39,886 nt of DNA from Saprospiraceae bacterium (GTDB lineage Bacteria > Bacteroidota > Bacteroidia > Chitinophagales > Saprospiraceae): NCBI GenBank assembly GCA_022841745.1, contig JALHQW010000070.1, positions 1-39,886 on the forward strand, in the 5' to 3' direction. Under the pieces are notes generated by a model. That model did not search any database and had not been told where the DNA came from. It saw only the letters and a list, made by a program, of their open reading frames with translations. The translations under genes and the position numbers were made by a program. Shown here piece after piece: positions 1 to 8,982 of the stretch; position 1 is the first letter of the stretch, and each line of letters begins with the position of its first letter.

Positions 1-336
1 CCCGCTGAAGCCGACTCAACTCAAATTGCTATTGTTGTTAGGGCTTTCGGAAGTGACTTACAACAGTATAAGTCAATTCTGGAAACCCGATTCAAAATAG
101 TCGAAATGTCAGTTATAAAGTTAAAATTTAGCACGACCCTCCCACCCCAAGGCGTGAGCACCATGCGGAATCAAAAGTTCAAGCATTGCATACCACCTCC
201 GGCAGCGGCGTACGGCCAATGGCAGCATATTGGAACGGGTGCGTCAGTATGGCCCAAAGCGGGTACTTGGTGGTTGATGGTCAACTACCAGTGTAATCGT
301 ATGCAATGGGCGTTTTCAACTAAAACTTGGAACTAA
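1..336 (+). other. Open frame at left edge, unidentified
   Basis: A reading frame is open from base 1 to a TAA at 334-336, about 111 codons, so it could be the 3' end of a gene starting outside the window. The first ~40 codons look protein-like. The rest has an odd composition (proline and tryptophan clusters) and no motif I recognise. No T9SS sorting domain or other C-terminal signature is visible. It may equally be non-coding or a decayed gene. Confidence 0.2.
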
Positions 337-714
337 TTCAGGCAATAGGAACGGGACTTGTTTTTGGTTGTTCTGCTTAAGAAAACTAACTACTTGTATG
401 GGCCTGGGTACCGTCTTTTTTCTGTGCTATTGCGCAGGCACCGACACGGAATTAAATTCTGCACAACACATTCAAGAATACAAAAATAGTACATGGGGGG
501 GGGTCTCCAAACTTTTAAATAGAAAAATCATATTTTTATTTTAAAATACATAAGCAACTGATTGGCTAAGCGGAACTACTGCAATACTGCTTCAGTAGTC
601 GGCAGTGGCATTCATTGGTTGATGAAAAAATTGCTACGGCAGGAATTAATTCTACTTTGTTACTTTAAAAAGCAATCTCAATGAAACCGTCCACGTCTCG
701 GAACACGTCGCTTT

Positions 715-737
715 TGTCATTCCGAAGGAACCCGTCC
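715..737. repeat. REP-like palindrome, variant copy
   Basis: The sequence TTGTCATTCCGAAGGAACCC belongs to the family seen at 1791, 14055, 33350 and 36503 (GTCATT, a short palindrome centred on GAA, then AAC). This copy has a shorter palindromic core, TTCCGAAGGAA. Confidence 0.55.
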
Positions 738-881
738 ACGCCGTGAGGGATGTCATGCGTGTTGCCCTAAATACGTGGACGGGTCTTTTCAAGATGATAA
801 AGGCCAACGTGGCTTGGACAGATGGTTCCTCCATGACAAAGGCCAAATCATAGCCCCACGCATCACCCCAAAGGGGCAAGC

Positions 882-923
882 GAATCACGAGTCACCAATC
901 ACGAATCACGAATCACGAATCAC
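882..923. repeat. Heptamer array (aatcacg)
   Basis: About six copies of a 7-nt unit, mostly aatcacg with gtcacg and accaatc variants, end 23 bases before the murF-alr start codon. The same unit forms an array at 28182-28216 and appears singly just before uppP (about 25890). Confidence 0.75.
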
Positions 924-934
924 CAACCACTCCC

Positions 935-942
935 TACCTTTG
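935..942 (+). promoter_or_regulatory. -7 box TACCTTTG before murF-alr
   Basis: TACCTTTG fits the Bacteroidota sigma-A -7 consensus TAnnTTTG exactly. It ends only four bases before the ATG at 947, so transcription would start at or just inside the start codon, giving a leaderless mRNA if this is the real promoter. No TTG lies at the usual -33 distance, where the heptamer array sits instead. Confidence 0.45.
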
Positions 943-946
943 CCCC

Positions 947-3688
947 ATGCATTACCCCATCGCACAAATCGCCGACATCACGGGCGGGCAGTTCCTCGCC
1001 CCGCCGCACGAAGCCGCCATCGAGCATATCTTGCTCGATAGCCGACAGGTTATTTTCCCAGGCAGTTCGCTGTTCATTGCCTTGCAGGGTAGGCGGTTCA
1101 ACGGGCATGAGTTCATCGCCGACCTGTACGCCGATGGCGTCCGCAACTTCCTCGTTTCCAAAAAAACAACGACCCTTCAGGACTTCCCGAATGCCAATTT
1201 CATCCTCGTCAAAAACACGCAGGACGCCTTCCATGCCCTCACCGCCTGGCACCGCAGGCAGTTCCAGTTGCCCGTCATCGGCATTACGGGCAGCAACGGC
1301 AAGACCATCGTGAAAGAATGGCTCTTCCAGTTGCTGCACGAGGACTACCATATCGTGCGCAGCCCCAAGAGCTTCAACTCCCAGACAGGGGTACCACTAT
1401 CCGTGCTGCAAATCACACCGGAGCACACGCTCGGCATCTTCGAGGCGGGTATCAGCAAGCCCGGCGAAATGGAGCGACTGGCCCGCATCATCGCACCCGA
1501 CATCGGCATCTTCACCAATATCGGCGAGGCGCACCAAGAGGGCTTCCCCGACATCGAGACCAAGATCCGAGAGAAATTGCAGTTGTTCAAGGATTGCAAG
1601 ACCCTCGTTTATTGCGTTGACAATGAGATGGTTGCGGCGGAAGTTGGCAGTTGGCAGTCCGCAGTCCGCAGTCCGCAGTCCGCAGTCCACAGTCCGCAGT
1701 CCGCAGTTGGCAGTCCGCAGTCCGCAGTCCACAGTCCGCAGTCGGATTTCAGCAGTCGGCTGGGGGAAGTCGGCAACCCGCAATCCGCAATTTGTCATTC
1801 CCGAAGGGAACCTAATCAAAGATTCGTCACCTGGTCGGCGACAGGGAAAGATGCTGACATACAAGTAGTCACTAAACACAAGGACAACAGTTCAACACAA
1901 TTGGAAGTAAACTGGCCGTCAACCGTCAACCGTCCATCGTCAACCGTCAACCGTCAACCGTCCACCGTCAACCGTCAATCGTCAACCGTCCACCGTCAAC
2001 CGTTCACCGTCAAAATCCCATTCACGGATGCCGCCAGTATCGAAAACGCCACGCATTGCTTGGCCTTGCTGCTGCATCTCGGCATACCAGACGAGGCGAT
2101 TGCCGCCCGCATGGCCCGCCTCGAACCCGTGGCCATGCGCCTCGAACTCAAGGAGGGCATCAACGGCTGCACCGTCATCAACGACAGCTACAACTCCGAC
2201 CTGACCTCGCTCGCCATCGCCCTCAACTTCCTGGGGCAGCAAAGCCCGTCCCGAAACATTGGGAGCAAAAAGCTGCGCCGCACCCTCATCCTGTCCGAAA
2301 TATTGCAAAGCGGCCAATCGGCTGCGCAACTGTACGGCACGGTGGCCGGGCTGCTCGTCGAAAAGCGGATAGACCGCCTCATCGGCATTGGCAAAAAGGT
2401 CGAACATATCCAGAAATACCTGCCGCCCAATTTCGACGCCCGGTATTACCCTACGACCCAAGCCTTTTTTGATGACTTGCCAGAACTCGTGTTCCGTGAC
2501 GAGGCCATCCTGTTGAAGGGCGCCCGCCAGTTCGGCTTCGAGCGCATTGCCAACCGATTGGCCATCAAGTTCCATAAAACGGTGCTGGAAGTGAACCTGA
2601 GTGCCCTGCTCAACAACCTGCGGGTCTATCAGAGCCAGCTCGGCCCTGGCACCAAATTGATGGTGATGGTAAAGGCCAGCGCCTATGGCAGCGGCAGCAC
2701 CGAAGTGGCCAAGTTGCTCGAATTCGAGAACGTGGACTACCTCGGCGTGGCCTACGCCGACGAGGGCGTGGAACTGCGCAAGGCGGGCATCCAACTCCCC
2801 ATCCTCGTCATGAACCCCGAAGAGGCCACCTTCGAGGCCCTGGTGCGCTACCGCTTAGAGCCAGAGATTTACAGCCTTTCGTTGCTCCGCAATTTCCTTG
2901 GATTCTTGGCTACCCTGCCCCCCCAATCCGCAATCCCAAATCCGCAATCCGCAATCCATCTAAAGCTCGACACCGGCATGCACCGCCTCGGCTTCGAAGC
3001 CGCAGACATAGAGCCAATGCTCGAACTGATGCGGGAAGCCCCCGTGGTGGTACGCACGGTGTTCTCGCATTTGGCGGCCAGCGAAGCGCCACAGCACGAC
3101 GATTTTACGAGGGAGCAGTTCGCCCGTTTTCAAAAAATGTATGACCAATTGGCAGCAGGGCTTGGTTATTCACCCATGCGCCACATCCTGAACAGCGGCG
3201 GCATCGTGCGCTTCCCGGAGCAGCAGATGGAGATGGTACGGCTTGGCATCGGGCTGTACGGCATTGACAGCAGCGGCCTTTTGCAAGACCGCCTCCAAAC
3301 GGTGAACACCCTCAAGGCCACCGTTTCGCAAATCAAAAACGTGGCAGTGGGCGAAACGGTCGGCTATGGCAGGCTGGGCAAGGCAGAACAGCCCATGCGC
3401 ATCGCCACCATCAGCCTAGGCTACGCCGACGGGCTGCTGCGCAGGGCGGGCAATGGCCGTTTCAGCGTTTTGGTGGAGGGAAAACGAGCGCCCATCATCG
3501 GCAATGTTTGCATGGACATGACCATGGTGGACGTGACCGACATCCCCGCAGCTACCGAGGGATGCCCCGCTATCTTGTTTGGAAAAGACCTGCCCGTGGA
3601 AGAACTCGCCGCATGCCTTGGCACCATCCCTTATGAAATCTTCACCACCGTCTCCGAGCGGGTAAAAAGGGTTTATGTACAAGAATGA
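947..3688 (+). CDS. murF-alr: Bifunctional MurF ligase / alanine racemase
   Basis: The N-terminal half is UDP-MurNAc-tripeptide:D-Ala-D-Ala ligase (MurF), the last cytoplasmic step of peptidoglycan precursor assembly; the C-terminal half is alanine racemase, which makes the D-Ala. The fusion is typical of Bacteroidota. MurF shows the ATP loop GITGSNGKT near residues 111-119. The racemase begins near residue 543, with the PLP lysine in VKASAYG (about K576) and the catalytic tyrosine in LGYADG (about Y826), and ends in the usual RVKRVYVQE. At 913 residues it is longer than I expect for this fusion. The excess is low-complexity sequence: residues ~232-291 (PQSAV repeats), ~324-356 (STVNRQP repeats) and ~660-671 (PQSAI repeats), all read in frame from DNA micro-repeats found between genes elsewhere. 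Catalytic motifs are intact, so it is probably functional. Confidence 0.95.
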   Translation: MHYPIAQIADITGGQFLAPPHEAAIEHILLDSRQVIFPGSSLFIALQGRRFNGHEFIADLYADGVRNFLVSKKTTTLQDFPNANFILVKNTQDAFHALTAWHRRQFQLPVIGITGSNGKTIVKEWLFQLLHEDYHIVRSPKSFNSQTGVPLSVLQITPEHTLGIFEAGISKPGEMERLARIIAPDIGIFTNIGEAHQEGFPDIETKIREKLQLFKDCKTLVYCVDNEMVAAEVGSWQSAVRSPQSAVHSPQSAVGSPQSAVHSPQSDFSSRLGEVGNPQSAICHSRREPNQRFVTWSATGKDADIQVVTKHKDNSSTQLEVNWPSTVNRPSSTVNRQPSTVNRQSSTVHRQPFTVKIPFTDAASIENATHCLALLLHLGIPDEAIAARMARLEPVAMRLELKEGINGCTVINDSYNSDLTSLAIALNFLGQQSPSRNIGSKKLRRTLILSEILQSGQSAAQLYGTVAGLLVEKRIDRLIGIGKKVEHIQKYLPPNFDARYYPTTQAFFDDLPELVFRDEAILLKGARQFGFERIANRLAIKFHKTVLEVNLSALLNNLRVYQSQLGPGTKLMVMVKASAYGSGSTEVAKLLEFENVDYLGVAYADEGVELRKAGIQLPILVMNPEEATFEALVRYRLEPEIYSLSLLRNFLGFLATLPPQSAIPNPQSAIHLKLDTGMHRLGFEAADIEPMLELMREAPVVVRTVFSHLAASEAPQHDDFTREQFARFQKMYDQLAAGLGYSPMRHILNSGGIVRFPEQQMEMVRLGIGLYGIDSSGLLQDRLQTVNTLKATVSQIKNVAVGETVGYGRLGKAEQPMRIATISLGYADGLLRRAGNGRFSVLVEGKRAPIIGNVCMDMTMVDVTDIPAATEGCPAILFGKDLPVEELAACLGTIPYEIFTTVSERVKRVYVQE
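1642..1763. repeat. cagtccg micro-repeat array inside murF
   Basis: About a dozen copies of cagtccg, cagtcca and cagttgg variants in tandem, translated as SPQSAV/HSPQ. Related words (aactgccaact and gactgccgact, the reverse complement) cluster in the non-coding spacer 30575-30740 and near 590, so this is a genome-wide repeat type that has entered a coding region. Confidence 0.9.
1791..1817. repeat. REP-like palindrome inside murF
   Basis: TTTGTCATTCCCGAAGGGAA followed by CCTAATC is the same word as at 33350-33374 and, reversed, at 14055-14081, both non-coding. Here it is translated in frame as CHSRREPNQ. Its core TTCCCGAAGGGAA is a perfect palindrome around the A of GAA. Confidence 0.85.
1916..2012. 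repeat. caaccgt micro-repeat array inside murF
   Basis: About fourteen tandem copies of caaccgt/ccaccgt/ccatcgt, read as STVNRQP repeats. Native MurF sequence lies on both sides: a TWSATG...DADIQV strand before and TVKIPFTDAASIENA after. The array therefore sits in a loop between conserved blocks. Confidence 0.9.
2923..2958. repeat. aatccgc micro-repeat inside the racemase
   Basis: Four copies of caatccgc/caatccca are read as PQSAIPNPQSAI, immediately before the conserved LKLDTGMHRLGF strand of alanine racemase. The same word occurs within murF near 1780 and, reversed, near 14050. Confidence 0.75.
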
Positions 3689-3719
3689 AATATTTTTTTC
3701 GCAATTGAGTCTTCATCGC

Positions 3720-3748
3720 TTGTTTATCGCAGCTTCTTTTTACCTTTA
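3720..3748 (+). promoter_or_regulatory. Likely promoter of the SprB-repeat gene
   Basis: TTG at 3720-3722, then 18 bases, then TACCTTTA at 3741-3748. This is one base off the TAnnTTTG consensus with near-standard spacing. It would leave a ~150-base 5' leader before the ATG at 3907. Confidence 0.4.
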
Positions 3749-3906
3749 GGCCGAATCTCGTTTGGGCATAACCTCACCTTTTTACAGGAAGTATTCCCTG
3801 CTCTTTGGACAACACAAAATAGAAAACTAAATGCCTAACCACAAGTTGGGCTTAGCGATATTTCGGATTCAAATCTCTTCACACCAACACCTAACTTTTT
3901 TTGCTT

Positions 3907-6900
3907 ATGAAAAAATTGTTGACTTTTCTGTTGCTGACTGTGAGCCTGTCGCAGGTAAGCTATGCCCAGTTGCCGGATGGCTCTACCGCCCCGGACTGGA
4001 TCATGTCCGACATCAATAACACCTCGCACCACCTCTACAGCTACCTGAACAACAACAAGGTGGTTTTCATTGACTTCTCGGCTACGTGGTGCGCCCCTTG
4101 CTGGAACTACCACAACACACATGCCATCAACGATGTTTTCAACAGCCACAGCAGCGACGTGATGGCCTTCATGATTGAAGGCGACGACGACACCAACGTG
4201 GCATGCCTCTATGATTTGCCCACCTGTACGGGAGGCACCCAAGGGAATTGGGTAACAGGCACCGATTACCCCATCATCAACAACCACACCCAGAACGGGG
4301 CGTATGCCATTGGGTTCTTTCCTACCATTTATGGGGTCTGCCCAGACAAGAAGATTTACCATGTAGGGCAGGACAACGCCAACCAACTTTGGGAATTCGC
4401 CCAAGGCTGCTCGGCACCTGACCTTAGTATAGGCTCCGTAACTGGCATTGATTGCTTCGGCAACAACACAGGCAGCATTACGATCACCGTGAACGGTGGC
4501 ATGCCCCCATTCCAGTATGAATGGAGCAATGGTGCTACCAGCCAGAACGTCTCAGGGCTGGCACCCGGTTCTTACTCGGTAACGGTTACTGGTTCGCTCG
4601 GCGGCACCAAAACCCTGGGGCCAATCCTCGTGGACGGGCCATCGGCTCCCATCAGTTTGGCAAGTTCGGAAACAACACCGGAAGGCTGTGCGGGCATTGG
4701 CGGCACTGTGACCATCACCATCCAAGGGGGTACGCCCGGTTACACTTATATGTGGAGCAACGGCAGCCCATCACCCAACCTAACTGGGCTGCAGGCAGGC
4801 ACGTATTCTGCGGTCGTAACGGACGACAATGGCTGTGATTTCAATACGCCGCAGTTCATCGTCGAGCCACCAACCTACCCTGATGCGGTGGCCTCCGACC
4901 CCGACCCCCTGACCTGTATCGAACCAGCTGCCACTTTGGACGGCTCGGGCAGTTCCACCGGTCCCGATTTCTTCTATCTCTGGACGACCTCCAACGGCAA
5001 TATCGTTTCCGGCTCAACCACACTCAACGACTGCGTGGTGAACGCTGCCGGAAACTATCAGTTGATGGTAACGAACGCCAACAACCTCTGTGTCTCCTCC
5101 GTTGGGTTGGCCGTAACAGCCAACCAAGCGGCACCTTCCGCAACGGCTGGGCCTCCGGGCACGCTCAGTTGCGCAGCACCACAAACGACCCTCAACGGCG
5201 TGGGCAGCACAGGTGCCAATTTCAGCATCCTTTGGTCAACATCGGGTGGCAATATCGTTTCAGGTGCAACGACCCTGAACCCCGTCGTGAACGGTGCGGG
5301 CAGCTATACCCTCACCATCACCAATAGCGCAAATGGCTGCACGGCTTCGTCGCTCACCACCGTTTCATCGAATATTGCGCAGCCCAATGCCTCAGCAACG
5401 GGTGGTCAGTTGACCTGCGTTGCCAACACCGTCACCCTCGGCGGCAACTCTACGACACCCGGTGTGACCTACGGCTGGACTGGCCCCAACGGCTACAACT
5501 CCAACCAGCAGAACCCGACCGCCACCTTGCAGGGCACCTACCAATTGACCGTAACAAACCCGGCCAATGGCTGCACCGCAACGGCCAATACCGATGTAAC
5601 GCAGAACACCGCTGCACCCAACGCAACGGCCCAAGGCGGCACTTTGACTTGTGCCAGCACCTCCGTCGCATTGAGCGGAAGCTCATCCAACTCGGGCGTG
5701 ACTTATGGCTGGACGGGCCCCAACGGCTACAATTCCAACCAGCAGAACCCGACCGTGGGCGCAGCTGGCAACTATGTTTTGACGGTAACAGGCACCAACG
5801 GTTGCACGCAGAACGCCACTGCCGTCGTTGGCCAAAACACCACGCAGCCCACCGCCAACGCTGGGCCGCAGGGCGTATTGAACTGCAATGCCAACCAAGT
5901 CGTGCTGAATGGCACAGCCTCCAGTTCGGGCAGCCAGTTCACCTACCTTTGGACGACTGCTGACGGCAATATCGTGGAAGGGGCAACTACCCTGACGCCA
6001 ACCGTTAACGAAGATGGGGCTTATGCCATTCTGGTAACGAACACCGCCAACGGCTGCACCAGCACGGCCAGCACGGGCGTGGTACAGCGCCAGCCAGTTG
6101 CTGCGGCCATTGCTGCGCAAAACGATGTGCTTTGCAATGGCAATGCGTCCGGTTCGGCAACGGCAGCGGGCAGCGGCGGCAATGGCGTATTCAGCTATGC
6201 CTGGTCGAATGGCGCAAATACCGCCGTGGCCAGCAACCTGAGCGCAGGCAGCTACACCGTCAGCGTGACGGATGGCGAGGGCTGTGGCCAAACGAAGACA
6301 GTGACCATTGCGCAGCCAGCCGAACTGGTACCCAATGCCACCACAACAGCCCAATCGGCCCCCGGCATGAACAACGGTACGGCCACTGCCAGCCCACAAG
6401 GCGGCACGGGCAACTATACTTATCAATGGAGCACGGGCCAGACGACCCAGTCCATCATGGGCCTCGCTCCCGGCAACTACACCGTATCAGTATCGGATGC
6501 AAACGGCTGCCTGAAAACGCAGACCGTCACCGTCAATGCCTTCGGCTGTTCAGTAATGGCCAACACGACGGCCACCGATGTTTCCTGCAACGGCAACGCC
6601 GATGGCACGGCCAGCATCAACTTGGCCAATGCCGCATCGCCTACGGTTTACGCTTGGTCGAATGGTGCCCAAACCCAGTCTGTCAGTGGCCTTGCCGCAG
6701 GCAACTACAATGTTTCCGCTACGGATGCCAATGGCTGCGAAGTAGTTGCGTCGGTTGAAATTGACCAACCTGCGCCGCTTGGTGCCAACGCCACCACAAC
6801 AGCCATCACCGCTGCCAATGCCAACGACGGTACGGCCTCTGCCAACCCAACGGGCGGCACCGGGCCTTTCACTTACCTCTGGAGCACGGGAGGCAACACC

Positions 6901-8907
6901 CAGACCATCACTGGTTTGGCTTCTGCCAACTACACGGTCAGCGTGACGGACGCCAATGGCTGCGTGGCCGTTCAGACCGTTCCAGTAGCACCATTTGGTT
7001 GTTCCGCATTGGCCACCATCACTTCCAGCAATATCTCTTGCTTCGGTGAAACAGACGGCCAGGCAACTGTCAGCTTGGTGGGCGGTCTCACGCCTTACAC
7101 CTATGCTTGGTCGAATGGGGCAAATACTGCCACTATTTCCAGCCTTGCCGCTGGCACCTATACCGTCGCCATCAGCGATGCCGTAGGTTGCCCTGCTTTG
7201 GCAGAAGTCGTGATTGCTGAACCAGCGGCATTGGAGGCTGGACTCGGCCAAGTGGTTGACGCAGATTGTGGCGTTGCCAATGGCTCGGCTTCCGTTGCGC
7301 CGACAGGCGGTAGCGGCAACCTCAACATCGTCTGGTCTGATGGACAAACGGGCACGACTGCCACTGGATTGGCGGTTGGCAATTATTCGGTTTCCATCAC
7401 TGACCAGAACAGCTGCCAGGCACAGGCAAGCGTTGAAATCAGCGTGAACGATTCGGAGGCTCCGACCGTTGCCGTGCAAAACCTACAAATAGCGTTGAAT
7501 GCAAATGGAGCAGCTACCTTGTCGGCCTCTCAGGTGGACAATGGCAGCTCCGACAATTGCCATATTGCCAGCATGAGCATTGACCAGACCAACTTCACCT
7601 GCGCCGACCTCGGCAGCCGCCAAGTGACCTTGACGGTGGTGGACGATGCAGGCAACACGAGCACAGGCACGGCCACAGTTGAAATTGTGGACAACGCCGA
7701 CCCCGTCATTGCCGTGCAGAGCATCATCCTTTCCTTGGATGAAAACGGCGAGGCTACACTCGAACCGGCCATGCTCGACAATGGCAGCACGGACAACTGT
7801 GGCATTGCGCAGCAAAGCCTTGACAGGACTTCCTTCAACTGCGACGACCTCGGCCCGCACGCAGTCGTGATGACCATTGCCGATGCAAGCGGCAATACGG
7901 CTACTGGCACGGCCACGGTGACGATTCAGGACAATATCGCCCCAGCTGTGACCTGCCCAAGCAATATGGTGCTAGGCAACTGCGAAGCTGTCACTGTTTT
8001 CGAAGCCATACAAGCTACCGACAACTGTACTGCCAATCCAGATGTTGACCAAATCGCCGGCCTGCCGAGCGGTGCTACCTTCCCGGTCGGCACGACGGTA
8101 CAGACCTTCGAGGCCAATGATGGCCACGGCAATACCCATACTTGTTCGTTCACGATTGAGGTGCTTCCAGCAATGGCGGTGGTTCTGTCTGGTGACAATA
8201 TCACTTGCAATGGCCAAGCCAACGGCAAGTTGAGCGCCGAAGTAACGGGCGGCAGCCAAGGCTACAACTATTTGTGGAGCAATGGCGCCACCACACAAAG
8301 CATCAACGACCTCACTCCTGGTCAGTACACGGTTTCAGTCACCGACGCCGCTGGTTGCACATCCCAGCAATCTGCCACGCTCACCGAGCCAACGGCAGTG
8401 GTTTCCGTGCCGATTTCCATCACGCCGGAGACCGTCGGCCAGCAAAACGGTGCGATTGATACGGATATAACAGGTGGCACCCAACCATACAGCTACGAAT
8501 GGCAAGACCCCAGCGGTAATGTGATTTCCAACCAGCAAGACGTGAGCGACCTCGCTGCTGGTGTCTATCGCCTGGAAGTGACCGACGCCAATGATTGCGT
8601 TTCGCTGCACTACTTCACGGTACAGCAGGTTTCCAGCGCCAACCAACGCTACTTGGATAGAGCCATTGGCCTATTCCCGAACCCGACTTCTGGCAAGGTA
8701 AATATCACCTTTAAGGAGATTGAGGCATTGGAGGCAGGTATCGCCGTTTTCGACCTGAATGGCAAGTTGGTTTCCAATATCGAAAGCGCCAACATCGCCG
8801 CTGGCCAGTACCAATTGGACGTACACGGCCAAGCCGATGGGGTTTATTTGGTTCGGATACTTGTTGAAAATCAAGTGGTTACAAAGCGCCTGGTTGTGCA
8901 AAATTGA
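3907..8907 (+). CDS. Giant T9SS protein: thioredoxin, SprB repeats, HYR
   Basis: This is a secreted or cell-surface protein of 1,666 residues. The start is the ATG at 3907, giving an n-region MKKLLTF, a hydrophobic core and a cleavage site near SYAQ. A thioredoxin-like domain follows, with the redox pair in SATWCAPCW (about residues 58-66). Many ~70-100-residue Ig-like/SprB-type repeats come next, with recurrent YxWSNG, LxAGxYxVxVTDxNGC and NPxNGCT phrases. About two immunoglobulin-like modules with DNGSSDNC/DNGSTDNC follow, then a HYR domain near residue 1350 (CPSNMVL...FPVGTT), more SprB repeats and a type A T9SS sorting domain (LFPNPTSGKV to the end). SprB-type repeats are known from gliding adhesins. 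Joining them to a redox domain suggests a surface or extracellular thiol function, but substrate and role are unknown. Confidence 0.9.
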   Translation: MKKLLTFLLLTVSLSQVSYAQLPDGSTAPDWIMSDINNTSHHLYSYLNNNKVVFIDFSATWCAPCWNYHNTHAINDVFNSHSSDVMAFMIEGDDDTNVACLYDLPTCTGGTQGNWVTGTDYPIINNHTQNGAYAIGFFPTIYGVCPDKKIYHVGQDNANQLWEFAQGCSAPDLSIGSVTGIDCFGNNTGSITITVNGGMPPFQYEWSNGATSQNVSGLAPGSYSVTVTGSLGGTKTLGPILVDGPSAPISLASSETTPEGCAGIGGTVTITIQGGTPGYTYMWSNGSPSPNLTGLQAGTYSAVVTDDNGCDFNTPQFIVEPPTYPDAVASDPDPLTCIEPAATLDGSGSSTGPDFFYLWTTSNGNIVSGSTTLNDCVVNAAGNYQLMVTNANNLCVSSVGLAVTANQAAPSATAGPPGTLSCAAPQTTLNGVGSTGANFSILWSTSGGNIVSGATTLNPVVNGAGSYTLTITNSANGCTASSLTTVSSNIAQPNASATGGQLTCVANTVTLGGNSTTPGVTYGWTGPNGYNSNQQNPTATLQGTYQLTVTNPANGCTATANTDVTQNTAAPNATAQGGTLTCASTSVALSGSSSNSGVTYGWTGPNGYNSNQQNPTVGAAGNYVLTVTGTNGCTQNATAVVGQNTTQPTANAGPQGVLNCNANQVVLNGTASSSGSQFTYLWTTADGNIVEGATTLTPTVNEDGAYAILVTNTANGCTSTASTGVVQRQPVAAAIAAQNDVLCNGNASGSATAAGSGGNGVFSYAWSNGANTAVASNLSAGSYTVSVTDGEGCGQTKTVTIAQPAELVPNATTTAQSAPGMNNGTATASPQGGTGNYTYQWSTGQTTQSIMGLAPGNYTVSVSDANGCLKTQTVTVNAFGCSVMANTTATDVSCNGNADGTASINLANAASPTVYAWSNGAQTQSVSGLAAGNYNVSATDANGCEVVASVEIDQPAPLGANATTTAITAANANDGTASANPTGGTGPFTYLWSTGGNTQTITGLASANYTVSVTDANGCVAVQTVPVAPFGCSALATITSSNISCFGETDGQATVSLVGGLTPYTYAWSNGANTATISSLAAGTYTVAISDAVGCPALAEVVIAEPAALEAGLGQVVDADCGVANGSASVAPTGGSGNLNIVWSDGQTGTTATGLAVGNYSVSITDQNSCQAQASVEISVNDSEAPTVAVQNLQIALNANGAATLSASQVDNGSSDNCHIASMSIDQTNFTCADLGSRQVTLTVVDDAGNTSTGTATVEIVDNADPVIAVQSIILSLDENGEATLEPAMLDNGSTDNCGIAQQSLDRTSFNCDDLGPHAVVMTIADASGNTATGTATVTIQDNIAPAVTCPSNMVLGNCEAVTVFEAIQATDNCTANPDVDQIAGLPSGATFPVGTTVQTFEANDGHGNTHTCSFTIEVLPAMAVVLSGDNITCNGQANGKLSAEVTGGSQGYNYLWSNGATTQSINDLTPGQYTVSVTDAAGCTSQQSATLTEPTAVVSVPISITPETVGQQNGAIDTDITGGTQPYSYEWQDPSGNVISNQQDVSDLAAGVYRLEVTDANDCVSLHYFTVQQVSSANQRYLDRAIGLFPNPTSGKVNITFKEIEALEAGIAVFDLNGKLVSNIESANIAAGQYQLDVHGQADGVYLVRILVENQVVTKRLVVQN

Positions 8908-8928
8908 TTGCATACTTGGCCAAATGGA

Positions 8929-8968
8929 AAGCGGGCGGCCCCTTGTTGGGGGTCGCCCGCTTCGTTTT
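8929..8968 (+). terminator. Intrinsic terminator after the SprB-repeat gene
   Basis: A 14-bp GC-rich stem (8929-8942 with 8949-8962, one G-U pair) closes a 6-base loop and is followed by cgtttt. It sits 21 bases after the stop codon. The convergent gene ends at 8983, so it may serve both. Confidence 0.8.
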
Positions 8969-8982
8969 AGGGGAATAACGAA

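Larger units (their letters stand above)
337..946. other. Gene-free spacer with short repeats
   Basis: I see no credible gene here. The stretch holds a run of nine G near 495-503, a palindrome of the GTCATTCCGAAGGAA type at 715-737, and a 10-bp inverted repeat cccgtccacg/cgtggacggg at 731-740 and 774-783. It also has a heptamer array and a -7 box, listed separately. The phrase catgacaaaggcca near 833 resembles the hairpin sequence at 9561-9588. Confidence 0.6.

Noticed and set aside
1642-2012. CRISPR-like appearance of the murF arrays
   Set aside because: Units are 7-14 bases without unique spacers, and the stretch is an open reading frame; no cas genes are present.
6550-7479. Long antisense frames inside the SprB-repeat gene
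   Set aside because: They mirror a GC-rich repetitive gene on the opposite strand and show no domain, signal or start context.
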